A DNA stretch of 64,000 nucleotides from Alphaproteobacteria bacterium (GCA_030431825.1 JAUIIJ010000002.1:62001-126000), one strand, 5' to 3'. Shown: positions 53,841 through 63,735, numbered from the stretch's first letter. Notes: generated by a model from the sequence alone, not told the origin. A program made the numbers and translations.

Positions 53841-55709
53841 ATGCGGCGTGTCAGGATCTTCTTGTGTGGTGCGGTGATTTTCGGGCTGGCGTATTTCGAG
53901 CCGGATGCGGCAGTCGCCCAGGACGCCACGGCGGACACGGCGGAACTGTCCCAGAAGGCAGAGTCGTTTCGCCGGATCATAGGATTGCTGGAAGAAGACA
54001 TCGGCGCACTGGAAGCGGATATTGCCCAGATCAGCGAAGAGCGCGACGCCGAGGCGGCCAGGCTGGAAGAGGTCAGGGCCGAACTCGCGCAGGCACAGGC
54101 GGCGCTCGACGATGTGGGGCAATCGACCACCGACAAGCAATCAGAGCTGGATGCGGCAGCGGCAAAAGCGACAGAAGAACGTGACGCGGCAATTGCGGCC
54201 CGTGACGCGGCACAAGCCACGCTGAGCGAACTCGAGACGCAGCGGAGCACGCTCGCCACGGAGATCGACAGCGCGAATGCCGATCTCGACCGCCTGAACA
54301 AGGAACTCGCCACGGCGAAGGAATCAGCCGAAGCCGCGAAAACCGCACAGGCCGAATCGAATGACGCCGCGCTGTCAGAAGCACAAGCCGCCATCGCGCA
54401 GGCGCAAACCGCTCAGGCAGAAGCCGAAACCCGGCGCGACGCGGCGCAGGCAGAGCTTGCTGATGTCGCCGGCAAGCTCGAAGCGGCACAGGCGGACCTG
54501 GCAGAGGTGGCGGCTGCGGTCGAGGCGGAGAACGCCGCGCTTCAACAGGCCGAGACCAAGGCAGTGGAACTGGCCGACGCGCAAGCACAGGCAGAGGCCG
54601 CCCTGGAAGCCGTGCAAGCGGAATTGACCGAAACGCAGGAGCGCAAGACCGCGCTCGACAACGAAATTGCGAGCGCGGAAGCGACGGCCGAAGCCACGCG
54701 TGCCCGGAACGAGGAACTCGTTGCGCAGACAGAGGCATTGCAATCGGCACTGTCCGACGCCAGTGCGCGCGAGACGGAGCTGACCGGCAGACTGGACGAT
54801 CTGGGCAGTGATATCGCGGCCAAGGAAACCGAACTGGCGGATGTCACATCGCAGGTCAGCGCGGTCTCGGAAACACTGGCCGCGAGAACGGCCGAACTCG
54901 ACGCCACGGTGGCGGATGCGGACAAGACACTGGCCGAGCAAACCGAAGCGGCGCGCAGCCGGCTGAGCGATCTTGAAGCTCAGATTGGCGAAGCTGAAGC
55001 CCGCAAAGCGGCGCTTGAAGAGCGTATCGAAGCCCGCACCGCCCTCGCGGAAGCACAACAAGCCGCCGAAGCCGAACATACCCGTCTGGAGGCACGTGTC
55101 GCGGAGTTGGGCAAAGCTGCGAAGGAACAGGAAGCAAGGTTGGCTGAGGCCAAGAAGGCGCTTGAAAATGAAACCGCGCGCCTTGAGTCGAACCTGGCCA
55201 ATCTCGCGAGCGAGGAAGAGGCGCAGCAGACAGCTCTTGCGCAGCAACAGTCAGAGGCCGAGACCCTGCGCGCGCAAATCGAAGGCGATCGTTCGGTTGC
55301 TGCCGATCTGCTGGACCAGCGGCAGAAGATGCAGGCCGAACTGGACGCGCTCGACCAGGCACGGGCCGAACGGCAGTCTGAACTCTCGGCCCTGCAGCAA
55401 CAGATCGCCGAAGCCCGCACGGCAACTGCAACCGCCCAGAACGCCGCGCCCGCAGCCGGGGCAACTGCTCCGGCCGCCGCGGCGCCGAAACCGGCGGCTG
55501 CGCGCAAGGGAAGCCCACGCAATTCCGGCGCGGTGAACGCCGCGATCCGCAGTGCGCCCGGTCTGCCCTCCCACCGGACTCCGCAGGTCAGCCAACTTCA
55601 TGACCTGCTGGTTCAGGGCACCTGTGCGACCGATGCATTGCAGCAGGCGTTCGGAACGATCAACCGCCAGACGCTGGTGTATCTGGTCAAGACCCTGGGC
55701 GGATGTTGA
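53841..55709 (+). CDS. Large exported coiled-coil protein
   Basis: 622 residues. Signal peptide (MRRVRIFLCGAVIFGLAYFEPDAAVAQ, about 28 residues). A long Ala/Glu-rich heptad coiled coil fills about residues 33-510. An Ala/Pro linker with AAPAAGATAPAAAAPKPAAARKG follows (about 528-558). A small C-terminal domain ends it, LHDLLVQGTCATDALQQAFGTINRQTLVYLVKTLGGC, with two cysteines, one terminal. ATG 53841 is used; TTG 53835 is closer to AAGGGG. It should span much of the periplasm as a rod. It is followed 32 bases later by the TAXI gene. Confidence 0.82.
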   Translation: MRRVRIFLCGAVIFGLAYFEPDAAVAQDATADTAELSQKAESFRRIIGLLEEDIGALEADIAQISEERDAEAARLEEVRAELAQAQAALDDVGQSTTDKQSELDAAAAKATEERDAAIAARDAAQATLSELETQRSTLATEIDSANADLDRLNKELATAKESAEAAKTAQAESNDAALSEAQAAIAQAQTAQAEAETRRDAAQAELADVAGKLEAAQADLAEVAAAVEAENAALQQAETKAVELADAQAQAEAALEAVQAELTETQERKTALDNEIASAEATAEATRARNEELVAQTEALQSALSDASARETELTGRLDDLGSDIAAKETELADVTSQVSAVSETLAARTAELDATVADADKTLAEQTEAARSRLSDLEAQIGEAEARKAALEERIEARTALAEAQQAAEAEHTRLEARVAELGKAAKEQEARLAEAKKALENETARLESNLANLASEEEAQQTALAQQQSEAETLRAQIEGDRSVAADLLDQRQKMQAELDALDQARAERQSELSALQQQIAEARTATATAQNAAPAAGATAPAAAAPKPAAARKGSPRNSGAVNAAIRSAPGLPSHRTPQVSQLHDLLVQGTCATDALQQAFGTINRQTLVYLVKTLGGC

Positions 55710-55741
55710 CGCGTATTTTCGTTTGAATTGGAGAGCATGAT

Positions 55742-56809
55742 ATGAAGACAAGGAAAAAGTCCATTCTGGCGCGGATCGTCGCCCTCGCGGCCCTGCTGAC
55801 CGGGCTGTCGCTGCCCGCTCAGGCGCAGGAGTTTGAAAAGAACATTCTGACCGGCGGCCCCAGCGGCACCTACATCCAGTTTGGCCGCAATATCAGCGAA
55901 GTCGCGGCAAAATGCGGTGTAAATCTGCAAGTGCAGGAGAGCGCCGGTTCGCTGGAGAATTTCCTGGGCGTTCGCAAGCGCCGGTTTACCCAGTTCGGCA
56001 TCGTGCAGTCCGATGTGCTGGAATACCTCAAGACTTTTGCCGCCGACGACCCCGGCGTGGCGCGGGCAATCCTTGGGGTACGTATCGCCTTTCCGCTCTA
56101 TAACGAAGAGGTCCATGTTCTGGGCACCAAGGATATCAATTCGCTCGCCGATCTCAATGGCAAGCGCATCGCCGTCGGCGTCGAAGACAGCGGCACCTTC
56201 CTGACCGCCTCGCTGGTTCTGGATCTCGCGCAGGTCAATCCGGCCGAGCGGCTCACGATCAACGCCGATGACTCTCTTGCAGCCTTGATGAACGGACAGA
56301 TCGACGCCTTCTTTTATGTTGCCGGCGCGCCGACCAAGATCTTCCAGTCCCAGCAGATCGATGGCGACAAGTTCCACCTTGTCCCGATCAGCGACCCGAC
56401 CCTTCAGGCAGTTTATGTTCCGGCGACGATCCCGGCGGGTGCCTATCCGTTCCAGAACGACGCGGTCGATGTGGTCGCCGTCAAGGCGGTGCTGATGACC
56501 TACGAATACGATCCGAACCGCAATGCCTACCACCGCGAAAGCTGCAAGGCGGTGTCCGATATTTCACACCTCATCAGCAGCCGTTTCTCGGAGCTTCAGG
56601 AAACCGGGCATCCAAAGTGGAAACAGGTCGATCCGACTGCCCTGCCACCGGGCTGGAATATCGGTTCCTGCGTGAATGTCGGGCTCAATCCAAACTATCC
56701 GCTGGCCTGCGAAGGCGATCTGCCGACGGCAGGTGCGGGTCAAGGCGCGACTGAAAGCGAGGCCAACTCGGCCTACCGTCGCCAGATTTGCGCGACGATT
56801 GGTTGCTGA
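55742..56809 (+). CDS. TAXI-type TRAP solute-binding protein without permease
   Basis: 355-residue periplasmic protein of the TAXI (TRAP-associated extracytoplasmic immunogenic) family. Signal peptide KKSILARIVALAALLTGLSLPAQA, then the family start ILTGGPSGTYIQFGRNISEVAAKCG, QESAGSLENFLGVRKRRFTQFGIVQSDVLEYL and INADDSLAALMNGQIDAFFYVAGAP. It has six cysteines, the last pair in QICATIGC at the C terminus. TRAP permease genes, normally adjacent, are missing. GGAG lies eight bases before the ATG. Co-transcription with the coiled-coil gene is likely. Confidence 0.9.
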   Translation: MKTRKKSILARIVALAALLTGLSLPAQAQEFEKNILTGGPSGTYIQFGRNISEVAAKCGVNLQVQESAGSLENFLGVRKRRFTQFGIVQSDVLEYLKTFAADDPGVARAILGVRIAFPLYNEEVHVLGTKDINSLADLNGKRIAVGVEDSGTFLTASLVLDLAQVNPAERLTINADDSLAALMNGQIDAFFYVAGAPTKIFQSQQIDGDKFHLVPISDPTLQAVYVPATIPAGAYPFQNDAVDVVAVKAVLMTYEYDPNRNAYHRESCKAVSDISHLISSRFSELQETGHPKWKQVDPTALPPGWNIGSCVNVGLNPNYPLACEGDLPTAGAGQGATESEANSAYRRQICATIGC

Positions 56810-57041
56810 GGGGTGACGCGGAAACCCGCCTCGCGCAACACGCGTATTCGCAAGGCGATCTGAACACCTCTGCGGCGGCAAGCGCGATATTGCCGCCGCA
56901 GCGAACGGTAGGTCTGTCATCCGGACGTGCGTTCCGATTGACCGCCTCTCGCAATACAACTGAAGCATCTGACGCTGCCCGCAACAGAGCATTCCCACGC
57001 GCTCTCCGCTGGTGCACGTTCCGAGTTCATCGCGAAACGCT
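56810..57041. other. Gap between convergent TAXI and ExeA genes
   Basis: 232 bases. I see only scattered short hairpins such as GGCGGCAAGCGCGATATTGCCGCC (56873-56896, GGCGGCAA/TTGCCGCC, 8-bp perfect stem with an 8-base loop), a possible two-way terminator. No gene. Confidence 0.4.
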
Positions 57042-59489
57042 TTAATCGAGCAGTACCATGATCTGCCCCGGCAGGATCAGCGTGTCATCGGAAGAGCGCG
57101 CCGGTATCTCGGCAAGCGCGATGTCGCCCGACAACAATGCGGCAACCCGTTCTGCCGCCGCACGATCCGCTTCGTATGCATAGCTGACTGTCCCGCCCTC
57201 GACGGACGCCGGCGCCTTGGCACCCAGGACGATCGGGAAGCCCGCGTCTCCGAGCAGCGCCGCAGCCGCCTCGAGCAGGTCACCCGCGACACCTTCGACG
57301 GAGGCGAGCGACACGCTCGGGCGCGCCGGTGCGGTTTCGCTTGTCGCCGCGCCCGCATCCGGGCCCATCGTGAACCATTTTGATGCGCGGTAATCGGACG
57401 ATGCGGGGCGGATTGCCAAGACCCGCCAAACCCGTTCCCCGTTGTAATCCGGCGTTGCTGCTGCGGTCAGCCGTGTCTGGCCAATCCGGACCACAGGCGC
57501 ATCCGGTGCTGCTGCCATTTCAACCAGAAAATATTCCGGCGCGGCCCCGACTCCTCCGGACCAGACGAATTCGGCCGATCCATCCGGCAGCGGCCCGCCC
57601 AGCAACGGCATCGGGGCCGCGAGCACGCCGACACTTTCGGGAACGTCGAGATTGGCGAGCCGGCGCCTGGCACTGCGCACATCCGGTTCCGCCCGCTGAT
57701 ACCAGGCGCGCGCAGCGGCAGCATCCCGTGGCACGTCGAGACCGGTCTCGAACATCTGGCCAAGGTAATAGGCCGCCTGCCCCTCGCCGCGCAGCGCGGC
57801 ACGGGAATAGTCGATGACCGCCGCGAAGGGGTCGGTGTAGCTCGCCGAGATCGCCGTTTCCAGGAGCGCGTCTCCGCTGGGATCGTCCAGCGGCGCAACC
57901 CCGTCGGACGCGGGCACGCGCGCCTGCTCGACAGGATCCGGCGTTTCCCCGGCCGGCGCTGTCGCTCCGGTTTCAGGCGCTGTGCTATCGACCTGTTCGG
58001 CGGGCGCATCGGTGGGCGTCTCCGTCATCGTCGCAGCCGCCCCGGTATCCTGCGCCGCACGTGCATCCCTTGCCGCGTCGCGCACATACCAGGCGCCTGC
58101 CCCGAACACCGCGGCTATGACCAGCACGACAAGCGCGACATTGAAGCCATCGTCAAGTATGCGCACACCCAGGCCAAGCAGGCGGAACGGCTCGTGCTGC
58201 CGTGGTTCGGGTGGTTGCCGCATCGCAGCTGCGACACCCGCGCCGATATCCTCTTGGCTCTCCGGTTCCGGCCCGGACGGCGGCACCGCGTCCTGCATCT
58301 GGGCCTCGGGGCCTTGCTTGTCCTGCGGCTCGGCAATCTGCAGCGGTTCGGGCGATGCAAGGCCAAGGGCCTCTTCGTCGTTCGCCCCGACGGGTCGTTC
58401 TGTGGCCGGTTCCTGCTCGGGCTGGTCCGTATCGTCCGGAAGCGGATCATGCACCGGCGGCGGCACATGTCGCGCGGCGGGCAGGTCGGTCTCCGCTTCC
58501 GGGGCCTCTACTGTCTCTTTCGTGTCCCAGGGGTCGGACACCAGGCGGATGCTCGGTTTGCCGCTGCCCAGTGATGCCGATTGGCGAAAACCGGATGATC
58601 CCGCAGTGCCGCCCGGACGTTTGACCGTCTGGGCCGCGGTGCCGCCGCCCGTCGGCTGGGTGGGCGTCGTGGGCAGATGCGCAATCAATCCGGTCTCGGC
58701 CGCCTCGGACAGGAATTCCTCCATGAAATCCCCGTCGATATGCTCGACCCCATCACCGAACGCCGTCACAAGCGCCAGTTCACACACCACGTTGATCAGT
58801 CGCGGAACGCCGCCGGTCACACCGTAGATACGATCTATCGCGGCATCATCGAACAGTTCGCGGGTGCCGCCTGCCACCGATATGCGGTGACGAATGTAAT
58901 GCCCGGTATCTTCCTCGGACAACGGACCGAGGTGAAAGGCCGCGCCGACCCGCTGCGCGATCTGGCGGTTATTGGGCTGCTTCAGCCGGTCACGCAACTC
59001 GGGCTGTCCCACCAGAAACAGCATGACGAGGCAATCCTTGCGGGCGTTGATGTTGGTCAACATCCGCAATTGTTCGAGATCCTCATCAGAAATATTCTGC
59101 GCCTCATCCACGATCAGCACGCAACGCCGACCGGCGGCATATTCCGCAATCGCGAAATCTTCAAAAGCGCGATATTGCTGAACCGTGCTGCCTTCGGCCT
59201 TGATGTCGAACGCGTTCAGGATCCATTGGTACAGCCCCCCCATGCCACTCCAGAAATTGGAGAGCATGCCGACCGTCGTCTCGCGCGGGGCCTCTTCGAG
59301 GAAATTCTGCAGAAGCGTGGTCTTGCCAGTCCCGACATCGCCCGTGATCACGGTGATCGGGACAAGCTGTTCTATCCCGAAGGCGAGTACACTCGCGGCG
59401 CGCTTGTGCGCAACGTCCCAGTAGATGAAGGCCGGGTCCGGCGTGATCTTGAACGGTAAAGTTTTCAGATCAAAAAAGGTTTCATACAT
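57042..59489 (-). CDS. ExeA/GspA-like AAA ATPase with membrane segment and LytR_C-like end
   Basis: 815 residues. Residues 1-265 are a GspA/ExeA AAA ATPase: YETFFDLKTLPFKITPDPAFIYW start, Walker A GDVGTGKTT (50-58), Walker B CVLIVDEAQN. A long acidic-Pro linker (270-435) leads to one transmembrane helix (449-469). Outside it there is a Sel1-like helical segment (about 553-612, YYLGQMFETGLDVPRDAAAARAWYQRA), a beta-rich FN3-like part (635-710) and a C-terminal LytR_C-like domain (725-815). GspA normally ends in a peptidoglycan-binding domain, which is replaced here. No clear Shine-Dalgarno at 59489. Confidence 0.85.
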   Translation of the reverse strand: MYETFFDLKTLPFKITPDPAFIYWDVAHKRAASVLAFGIEQLVPITVITGDVGTGKTTLLQNFLEEAPRETTVGMLSNFWSGMGGLYQWILNAFDIKAEGSTVQQYRAFEDFAIAEYAAGRRCVLIVDEAQNISDEDLEQLRMLTNINARKDCLVMLFLVGQPELRDRLKQPNNRQIAQRVGAAFHLGPLSEEDTGHYIRHRISVAGGTRELFDDAAIDRIYGVTGGVPRLINVVCELALVTAFGDGVEHIDGDFMEEFLSEAAETGLIAHLPTTPTQPTGGGTAAQTVKRPGGTAGSSGFRQSASLGSGKPSIRLVSDPWDTKETVEAPEAETDLPAARHVPPPVHDPLPDDTDQPEQEPATERPVGANDEEALGLASPEPLQIAEPQDKQGPEAQMQDAVPPSGPEPESQEDIGAGVAAAMRQPPEPRQHEPFRLLGLGVRILDDGFNVALVVLVIAAVFGAGAWYVRDAARDARAAQDTGAAATMTETPTDAPAEQVDSTAPETGATAPAGETPDPVEQARVPASDGVAPLDDPSGDALLETAISASYTDPFAAVIDYSRAALRGEGQAAYYLGQMFETGLDVPRDAAAARAWYQRAEPDVRSARRRLANLDVPESVGVLAAPMPLLGGPLPDGSAEFVWSGGVGAAPEYFLVEMAAAPDAPVVRIGQTRLTAAATPDYNGERVWRVLAIRPASSDYRASKWFTMGPDAGAATSETAPARPSVSLASVEGVAGDLLEAAAALLGDAGFPIVLGAKAPASVEGGTVSYAYEADRAAAERVAALLSGDIALAEIPARSSDDTLILPGQIMVLLD

Positions 59490-59694
59490 CGCGCAACCAA
59501 ATCAACCAGAGCAGGACACTTCACTTCGGACACGCCAGAGGCGAGTCGACCGGCAGAACCGGAACAATACACCGCCTGGGCGTGCCTGATGGATCCTAGC
59601 ACGTAACAGGAGTCCATTGTGCCTTTTCAGGGTGGTTTTTCAAGCAAAGCGCCCTTTTGGTCACGAGCGCAGTGCCGTCATGCGTGAAATGCGC
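59490..59694. other. Gap upstream of ExeA-like gene and downstream of ychF
   Basis: 205 bases holding the promoter of the ExeA-like gene and the end of ychF. A TTTTTC run near 59636-59641 is visible, without a good stem before it. No gene or repeat that I can support. Confidence 0.35.
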
Positions 59695-60792
59695 TCAGGT
59701 ATTGAACAGGAAATGCAGCACGTCGCCATCCTTGACGATATATCCTTTGCCCTCGGCGCGCATTTTGCCGGCTTCTTTCGCGGCCTGCTCGCCCCCGAGC
59801 GTGACGAAATCGTCGTAGGCAATGGTTTCCGCGCGGATAAAGCCCTTTTCGAAATCACCGTGGATGACCCCTGCGGCGCGCGGTGCCGATGTTCCGGTGC
59901 GAATGGTCCAGGCGCGCGCCTCTTTCGGGCCGACGGTGAAATAGGTCTCGAGATGAAGCAGGTCATAGCCCGCGCGAATCAGCCGGTCGAGCCCGGCCTC
60001 CTGCAGGCCCATCTCTTCCAGGAACATCTGCGCCTCGTCATCATCAAGCTGGCTGATCTCTTCTTCGATCTGGGCACTGATGATCACATGGGCATTGCCC
60101 TGCGCGGCGGCCATCTCGGCAACGCGCGCCGAATGTTCATTTCCTTCTGCCGCCTCGGCCTCGCCGACGTTGCAGACATAGAGAACCGGCTTGGTGGTCA
60201 GCAATTGCAGCGTTTTCCACGCGCGCTGATCTTCTTCTGCGACCTCGACCAGACGCGCGGGTCTGCCGCTTTCAAGAACCTCCTGAGCCGCGGCAAGCAG
60301 GCGGTCCTGCTGTTGCGCCTCCTTGTCCGAACCCTTGAGCTTGCGCACGAGGTTCGCGCGGCGCTTCTCGATCGACTCAAGATCCGCCAGCATCAATTCG
60401 GTCTCGATGGTATCGGCATCGGCCACCGGATCAACGCGACCTTCCACATGGGTGACATCGCCGTCTTCGAAACAGCGCAATACATGGGCAATTGCGTCGA
60501 CCTCGCGGATATTGGCCAGAAACTGGTTGCCCAGTCCCTCGCCCTTGCTGGCCCCTTTGACCAGGCCCGCGATATCGACAAAGGTCATACGGGTGGGAAT
60601 GATCTGTTTTGAGCCAGCGATTGCCGCCAGCTTGTCAAGCCGCGGGTCGGGCACCGCAACCTCACCGACATTGGGTTCGATCGTGCAGAACGGAAAATTC
60701 GCCGCCTGTGCGGCAGCGGTGCGGGTCAGCGCATTGAACAAGGTGGACTTGCCGACATTGGGCAGCCCCACGATTCCCATCTTAAAGCCCAT
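59695..60792 (-). CDS. ychF: Redox-regulated ATPase/GTPase YchF
   Basis: 365-residue OBG-family P-loop protein that binds ATP and the ribosome. It has [55 protein letters not shown] and the C-terminal TGS domain with [40 protein letters not shown] precedes the ATG. It is a single gene 104 bases from the NTF2-like gene on the same strand. Confidence 0.97.
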   Translation of the reverse strand: MGFKMGIVGLPNVGKSTLFNALTRTAAAQAANFPFCTIEPNVGEVAVPDPRLDKLAAIAGSKQIIPTRMTFVDIAGLVKGASKGEGLGNQFLANIREVDAIAHVLRCFEDGDVTHVEGRVDPVADADTIETELMLADLESIEKRRANLVRKLKGSDKEAQQQDRLLAAAQEVLESGRPARLVEVAEEDQRAWKTLQLLTTKPVLYVCNVGEAEAAEGNEHSARVAEMAAAQGNAHVIISAQIEEEISQLDDDEAQMFLEEMGLQEAGLDRLIRAGYDLLHLETYFTVGPKEARAWTIRTGTSAPRAAGVIHGDFEKGFIRAETIAYDDFVTLGGEQAAKEAGKMRAEGKGYIVKDGDVLHFLFNT

Positions 60793-60896
60793 GCTGGCCT
60801 CCGCTCTGAATTCGGCCCGCTTCTAGAGGCCCTGACCCTGCGGCGCAAGCACCTGTCTGACCGGCGGCAGAGTTGCCGGCCACCTCAGCTATGGGA

Positions 60897-61358
60897 TCAG
60901 GTGGTGTCAGAAATGTTCCAGTCTCGCAACACGACGCTCGCCGGGCTGTCACCGGCGACATCGAACTGCATGCTGCTGAACTTCCAGCGGTCCTCCCTGC
61001 GCCGGAGAATGACAAAGCTGACATAGGGGTCTTCGCTAAGCATCTGGCCATCCCGCACGAAACGGGTCTCGTAGGTGGCCGTCACGGTGTTTTCATCCTG
61101 AAAATTCGCCTCGAGACAGCGCCGAACGATATGGGTGACCCGCTTGCCCCTGACCTGCTCCACGAAAGCTTCGGCAATAGAGCGCAGCATGGTCTGATCG
61201 GTTACATTCACACGCCGCCCCGGACTTTCCAGCGTGCAGGGAAAATCACACCAGCGCAGTATCTCGTCGATATCACCCGCCAGCGTGGCTGCACCCTGCC
61301 GATCCAGAAAATCCTGTACAATTTCCCGCGCCGCATGCTCTGAATACTCGTTACTCAT
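60897..61358 (-). CDS. NTF2/SnoaL-like protein of unknown function
   Basis: 153-residue soluble protein with the cone-like alpha+beta pattern of the NTF2 superfamily: N-terminal helices (YSEHAAREIVQDFLDRQGAATLAGDIDEILRWCDFPC), then strands ENTVTATYETRFVRDGQ and SEDPYVSFVILRRREDRWKFSSMQFDV. ATG 61358 is taken as the start because the upstream frame is not family-like. It is divergent from trpA. No ligand or enzyme role is evident. Confidence 0.7.
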   Translation of the reverse strand: MSNEYSEHAAREIVQDFLDRQGAATLAGDIDEILRWCDFPCTLESPGRRVNVTDQTMLRSIAEAFVEQVRGKRVTHIVRRCLEANFQDENTVTATYETRFVRDGQMLSEDPYVSFVILRRREDRWKFSSMQFDVAGDSPASVVLRDWNISDTT

Positions 61359-61569
61359 ATCGCGTCCAAAAAATCGGTAAACCAAATTCCAATACAATGC
61401 CCCCTGACACAAATCTGGTCAACATCGCCCGGACCAGGGCGACGCAAGGTAAACCGCGAACCGAATCCTGCGCGGCGTGCCGGTGCCTGGCCGGAGCCCC
61501 GGCAGGTTGCGCATTGATTTCCGCCCCGGCATTTGGCATGGGCAGGACAAGCCACAAGGAATACACCCC
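61359..61569. promoter_or_regulatory. Divergent region NTF2-like / trpA
   Basis: 211 bases. TCGCCC-GGACCA-GGGCGA (61425-61442) forms a short hairpin. I see no leader peptide with repeated Trp codons, so classical trp attenuation is not supported. Confidence 0.4.
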
Positions 61570-62361
61570 ATGACCCGCATCGATGCCAAATTCGCAGAGC
61601 TGTCCGAAAATAAGAAAAAGGCATTCGTCGCCTATGTCATGGCGGGCGATCCGGATTACGACACCTCGCTGGAGCTGGTCAAGGGGCTGCCCGGCGCCGG
61701 CGTCGACGTTATCGAACTGGGTCTGCCTTTCACCGATCCGATGGCCGACGGCCCGACCATCCAGCGCGCCGGACAGCGGGCGCTGGAGGGTGGCATGACG
61801 CTGGAGCGGACGCTGCAACTCGCGACCGAGTTCCGCAAGCAAGACGATACCACGCCAATTGTGATGATGGGTTATTACAACCCGATCTACAGCCGCGGGG
61901 TCGAGACCTTTCTGAAGGACGCCAAAGCCGCCGGGATCGACGGGCTCATCGTCGTTGACCTGCCCCCCGAAGAGGATGAGGAATTGTGTATCCCGGCGCA
62001 AAAGGCCGGACTGAATTTCATCCGGCTGGCAACGCCGACAACCGATGACAAGCGACTGCCAAGAGTCCTGCAGAACACGTCGGGCTTTGTCTATTATGTT
62101 TCGATCACCGGGATCACCGGCGCCGCGGAGGCCGAAGCTGTCGATGTCGGCCCCGAAGTGGCCCGTATCAAGTCACAGACAGACCTGCCGGTCATCGTCG
62201 GCTTTGGCATCAAGACCCCCGAAAGCTCGCGGGCGATCGCAGAGGTTGCCGATGGCGCGGTGGTGGGGTCCGCGATTGTTGCCAGGATCGGTGATGGCGC
62301 ACCGGTTGCCGATGTGCTCACCTTCGTGAAATCGCTGGCGGACGGCGCACATAGCGCCTGA
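61570..62361 (+). CDS. trpA: Tryptophan synthase alpha chain
   Basis: 263-residue TIM-barrel subunit that releases indole from indole-3-glycerol phosphate. It has [28 protein letters not shown] with the catalytic Glu and Asp, [37 protein letters not shown] and [15 protein letters not shown] lies eight bases before the ATG. The beta gene trpB is not adjacent. lldD follows after 74 bases. Confidence 0.97.
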   Translation: MTRIDAKFAELSENKKKAFVAYVMAGDPDYDTSLELVKGLPGAGVDVIELGLPFTDPMADGPTIQRAGQRALEGGMTLERTLQLATEFRKQDDTTPIVMMGYYNPIYSRGVETFLKDAKAAGIDGLIVVDLPPEEDEELCIPAQKAGLNFIRLATPTTDDKRLPRVLQNTSGFVYYVSITGITGAAEAEAVDVGPEVARIKSQTDLPVIVGFGIKTPESSRAIAEVADGAVVGSAIVARIGDGAPVADVLTFVKSLADGAHSA

Positions 62362-62435
62362 CTGCGCCTGCTGCATTGAGTTTCCCGCTTCCCCCCGCTA
62401 TCGGTATCCGGAACCAGGGAAAGGATGGCTGCGCA

Positions 62436-63599
62436 ATGCCGGTGATCACCAATATCGACGACCTCAAACGCATCTATGAGCAGCGCGTGCCGCGCATGTT
62501 CTACGACTATACCGAGAGCGGCAGTTGGACCGAGCAGACTTTTCGCGAAAACACCAGCGACTTCGCCGATATTCGCCTTCGCCAGCGGGTCGCGATCGAC
62601 ATGACCGGACGCAAGACCGCGAGCCGGATGATCGGTCAGGATGTCGCGATGCCCGTGGCGCTGGCCCCGGTGGGTCTGACCGGGATGCAATGCGCAGATG
62701 GCGAGATCAAGGCGGCGCGCGCCGCAGAGCTTTTCGGCGTGCCCTACACGCTGTCCACGATGTCGATCTGCTCCATCGAAGACGTCGCAGAGCATACGAC
62801 CAAGCCGTTCTGGCTTCAGGTCTACACGCTCAGGGACGACGATTTCATGCAGCGACTGTTCGATCGCGCCAAGGCGGCCAAATGTTCCGCGGCGGTCATC
62901 ACGGTTGACCTGCAATTGCTAGGACAACGACACAAGGATCTCAAGAACGGGCTGTCCGCTCCGCCCAAGCTGACGCTCAGGTCGATCAGCAACATGATGA
63001 CCAAGGTTCAGTGGGGCCTGGGCATGATGGGCACCAAGCGCCGCTTCTTTGGCAATATCGTGGGTCACGCCAAGGGTGTGAAGGATCCGTCCTCTCTCGG
63101 CACCTGGACAAACGAAGCGTTCGATCAGGCGCTCGACTGGGATCGCATTCGCGAATTCCGCAAGATGTGGGACGGCCCGCTGATCATCAAGGGAATTCTC
63201 GATGCCCGCGACGCGCGCGAGGCGCTGAATGTAGGAGCCGATGCCATCGTCGTCTCCAATCACGGCGGTCGCCAACTGGATGGCGCGCTCAGCTCGATCC
63301 GGGTGCTCGAAGACATTGTCGAGGCGGTTGGGGACAAGATCGAGGTGCACCTCGACAGCGGCATCCGGTCTGGCCAGGACGTGCTCAAGGCGCTCGCAAT
63401 GGGGGCCAAGGGAACCTATATCGGCCGCGCCTATATCTACGGTCTCGGCGCGATGGGGCAGGATGGCGTGACCAAGGCGCTTGAGGTGATCCGCAACGAG
63501 CTTGATCTGTCCATGGGGTTGTGCGGCGTCACCGACGTAACCAAACTCAACCGGGATCATCTGCTGATACCGCGTGATTTTGCTGGCAACTGGGCCTGA
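62436..63599 (+). CDS. lldD: FMN-dependent L-lactate dehydrogenase / alpha-hydroxyacid oxidoreductase
   Basis: 387-residue flavoenzyme oxidising L-lactate to pyruvate, passing electrons to quinones. It has FYDYTESGSWTEQTFREN with the catalytic Tyr24, ITVDLQLLGQRHKDLKNG, SNHGGRQLDGA (His276 as base, Arg279) and HLDSGIRSGQDVLKALAMGAKGTYIGRAYIYGLG for FMN phosphate. ATG 62436 has AAGGA ten bases upstream and matches homologues; the frame is open to 62376. Substrate could be another 2-hydroxyacid. Confidence 0.93.
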   Translation: MPVITNIDDLKRIYEQRVPRMFYDYTESGSWTEQTFRENTSDFADIRLRQRVAIDMTGRKTASRMIGQDVAMPVALAPVGLTGMQCADGEIKAARAAELFGVPYTLSTMSICSIEDVAEHTTKPFWLQVYTLRDDDFMQRLFDRAKAAKCSAAVITVDLQLLGQRHKDLKNGLSAPPKLTLRSISNMMTKVQWGLGMMGTKRRFFGNIVGHAKGVKDPSSLGTWTNEAFDQALDWDRIREFRKMWDGPLIIKGILDARDAREALNVGADAIVVSNHGGRQLDGALSSIRVLEDIVEAVGDKIEVHLDSGIRSGQDVLKALAMGAKGTYIGRAYIYGLGAMGQDGVTKALEVIRNELDLSMGLCGVTDVTKLNRDHLLIPRDFAGNWA

Positions 63600-63675
63600 C
63601 CGGGCGCAAATTTCCTGAAGCGGTCTGCGACGCAACCGGAACGACGCGGGACAGGTGGCAACAAACTCAGTGGTC

Positions 63676-63690
63676 TTAACGATGCGTTAG
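63676..63690 (+). promoter_or_regulatory. CtrA-like motif
   Basis: TTAA-CGATGCG-TTAG differs at one base from the CtrA consensus TTAA-N7-TTAA. It lies 46 bases upstream of the response regulator start, in the 136-base gap after lldD. Regulation by CtrA is an inference. Confidence 0.45.
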
Positions 63691-63735
63691 CCATCGCGGC
63701 ATAGCGTGAGTCGGGTCTGCTGAAAGGAAACCACC

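Noticed and set aside
53810-55751. Several minus-strand frames across the coiled-coil gene
   Set aside because: Ser/Ala-rich shadows caused by the repetitive Ala/Glu codons of the real gene.
61359-61569. trp attenuator leader
   Set aside because: No short frame with repeated Trp codons and no alternative hairpins before trpA.
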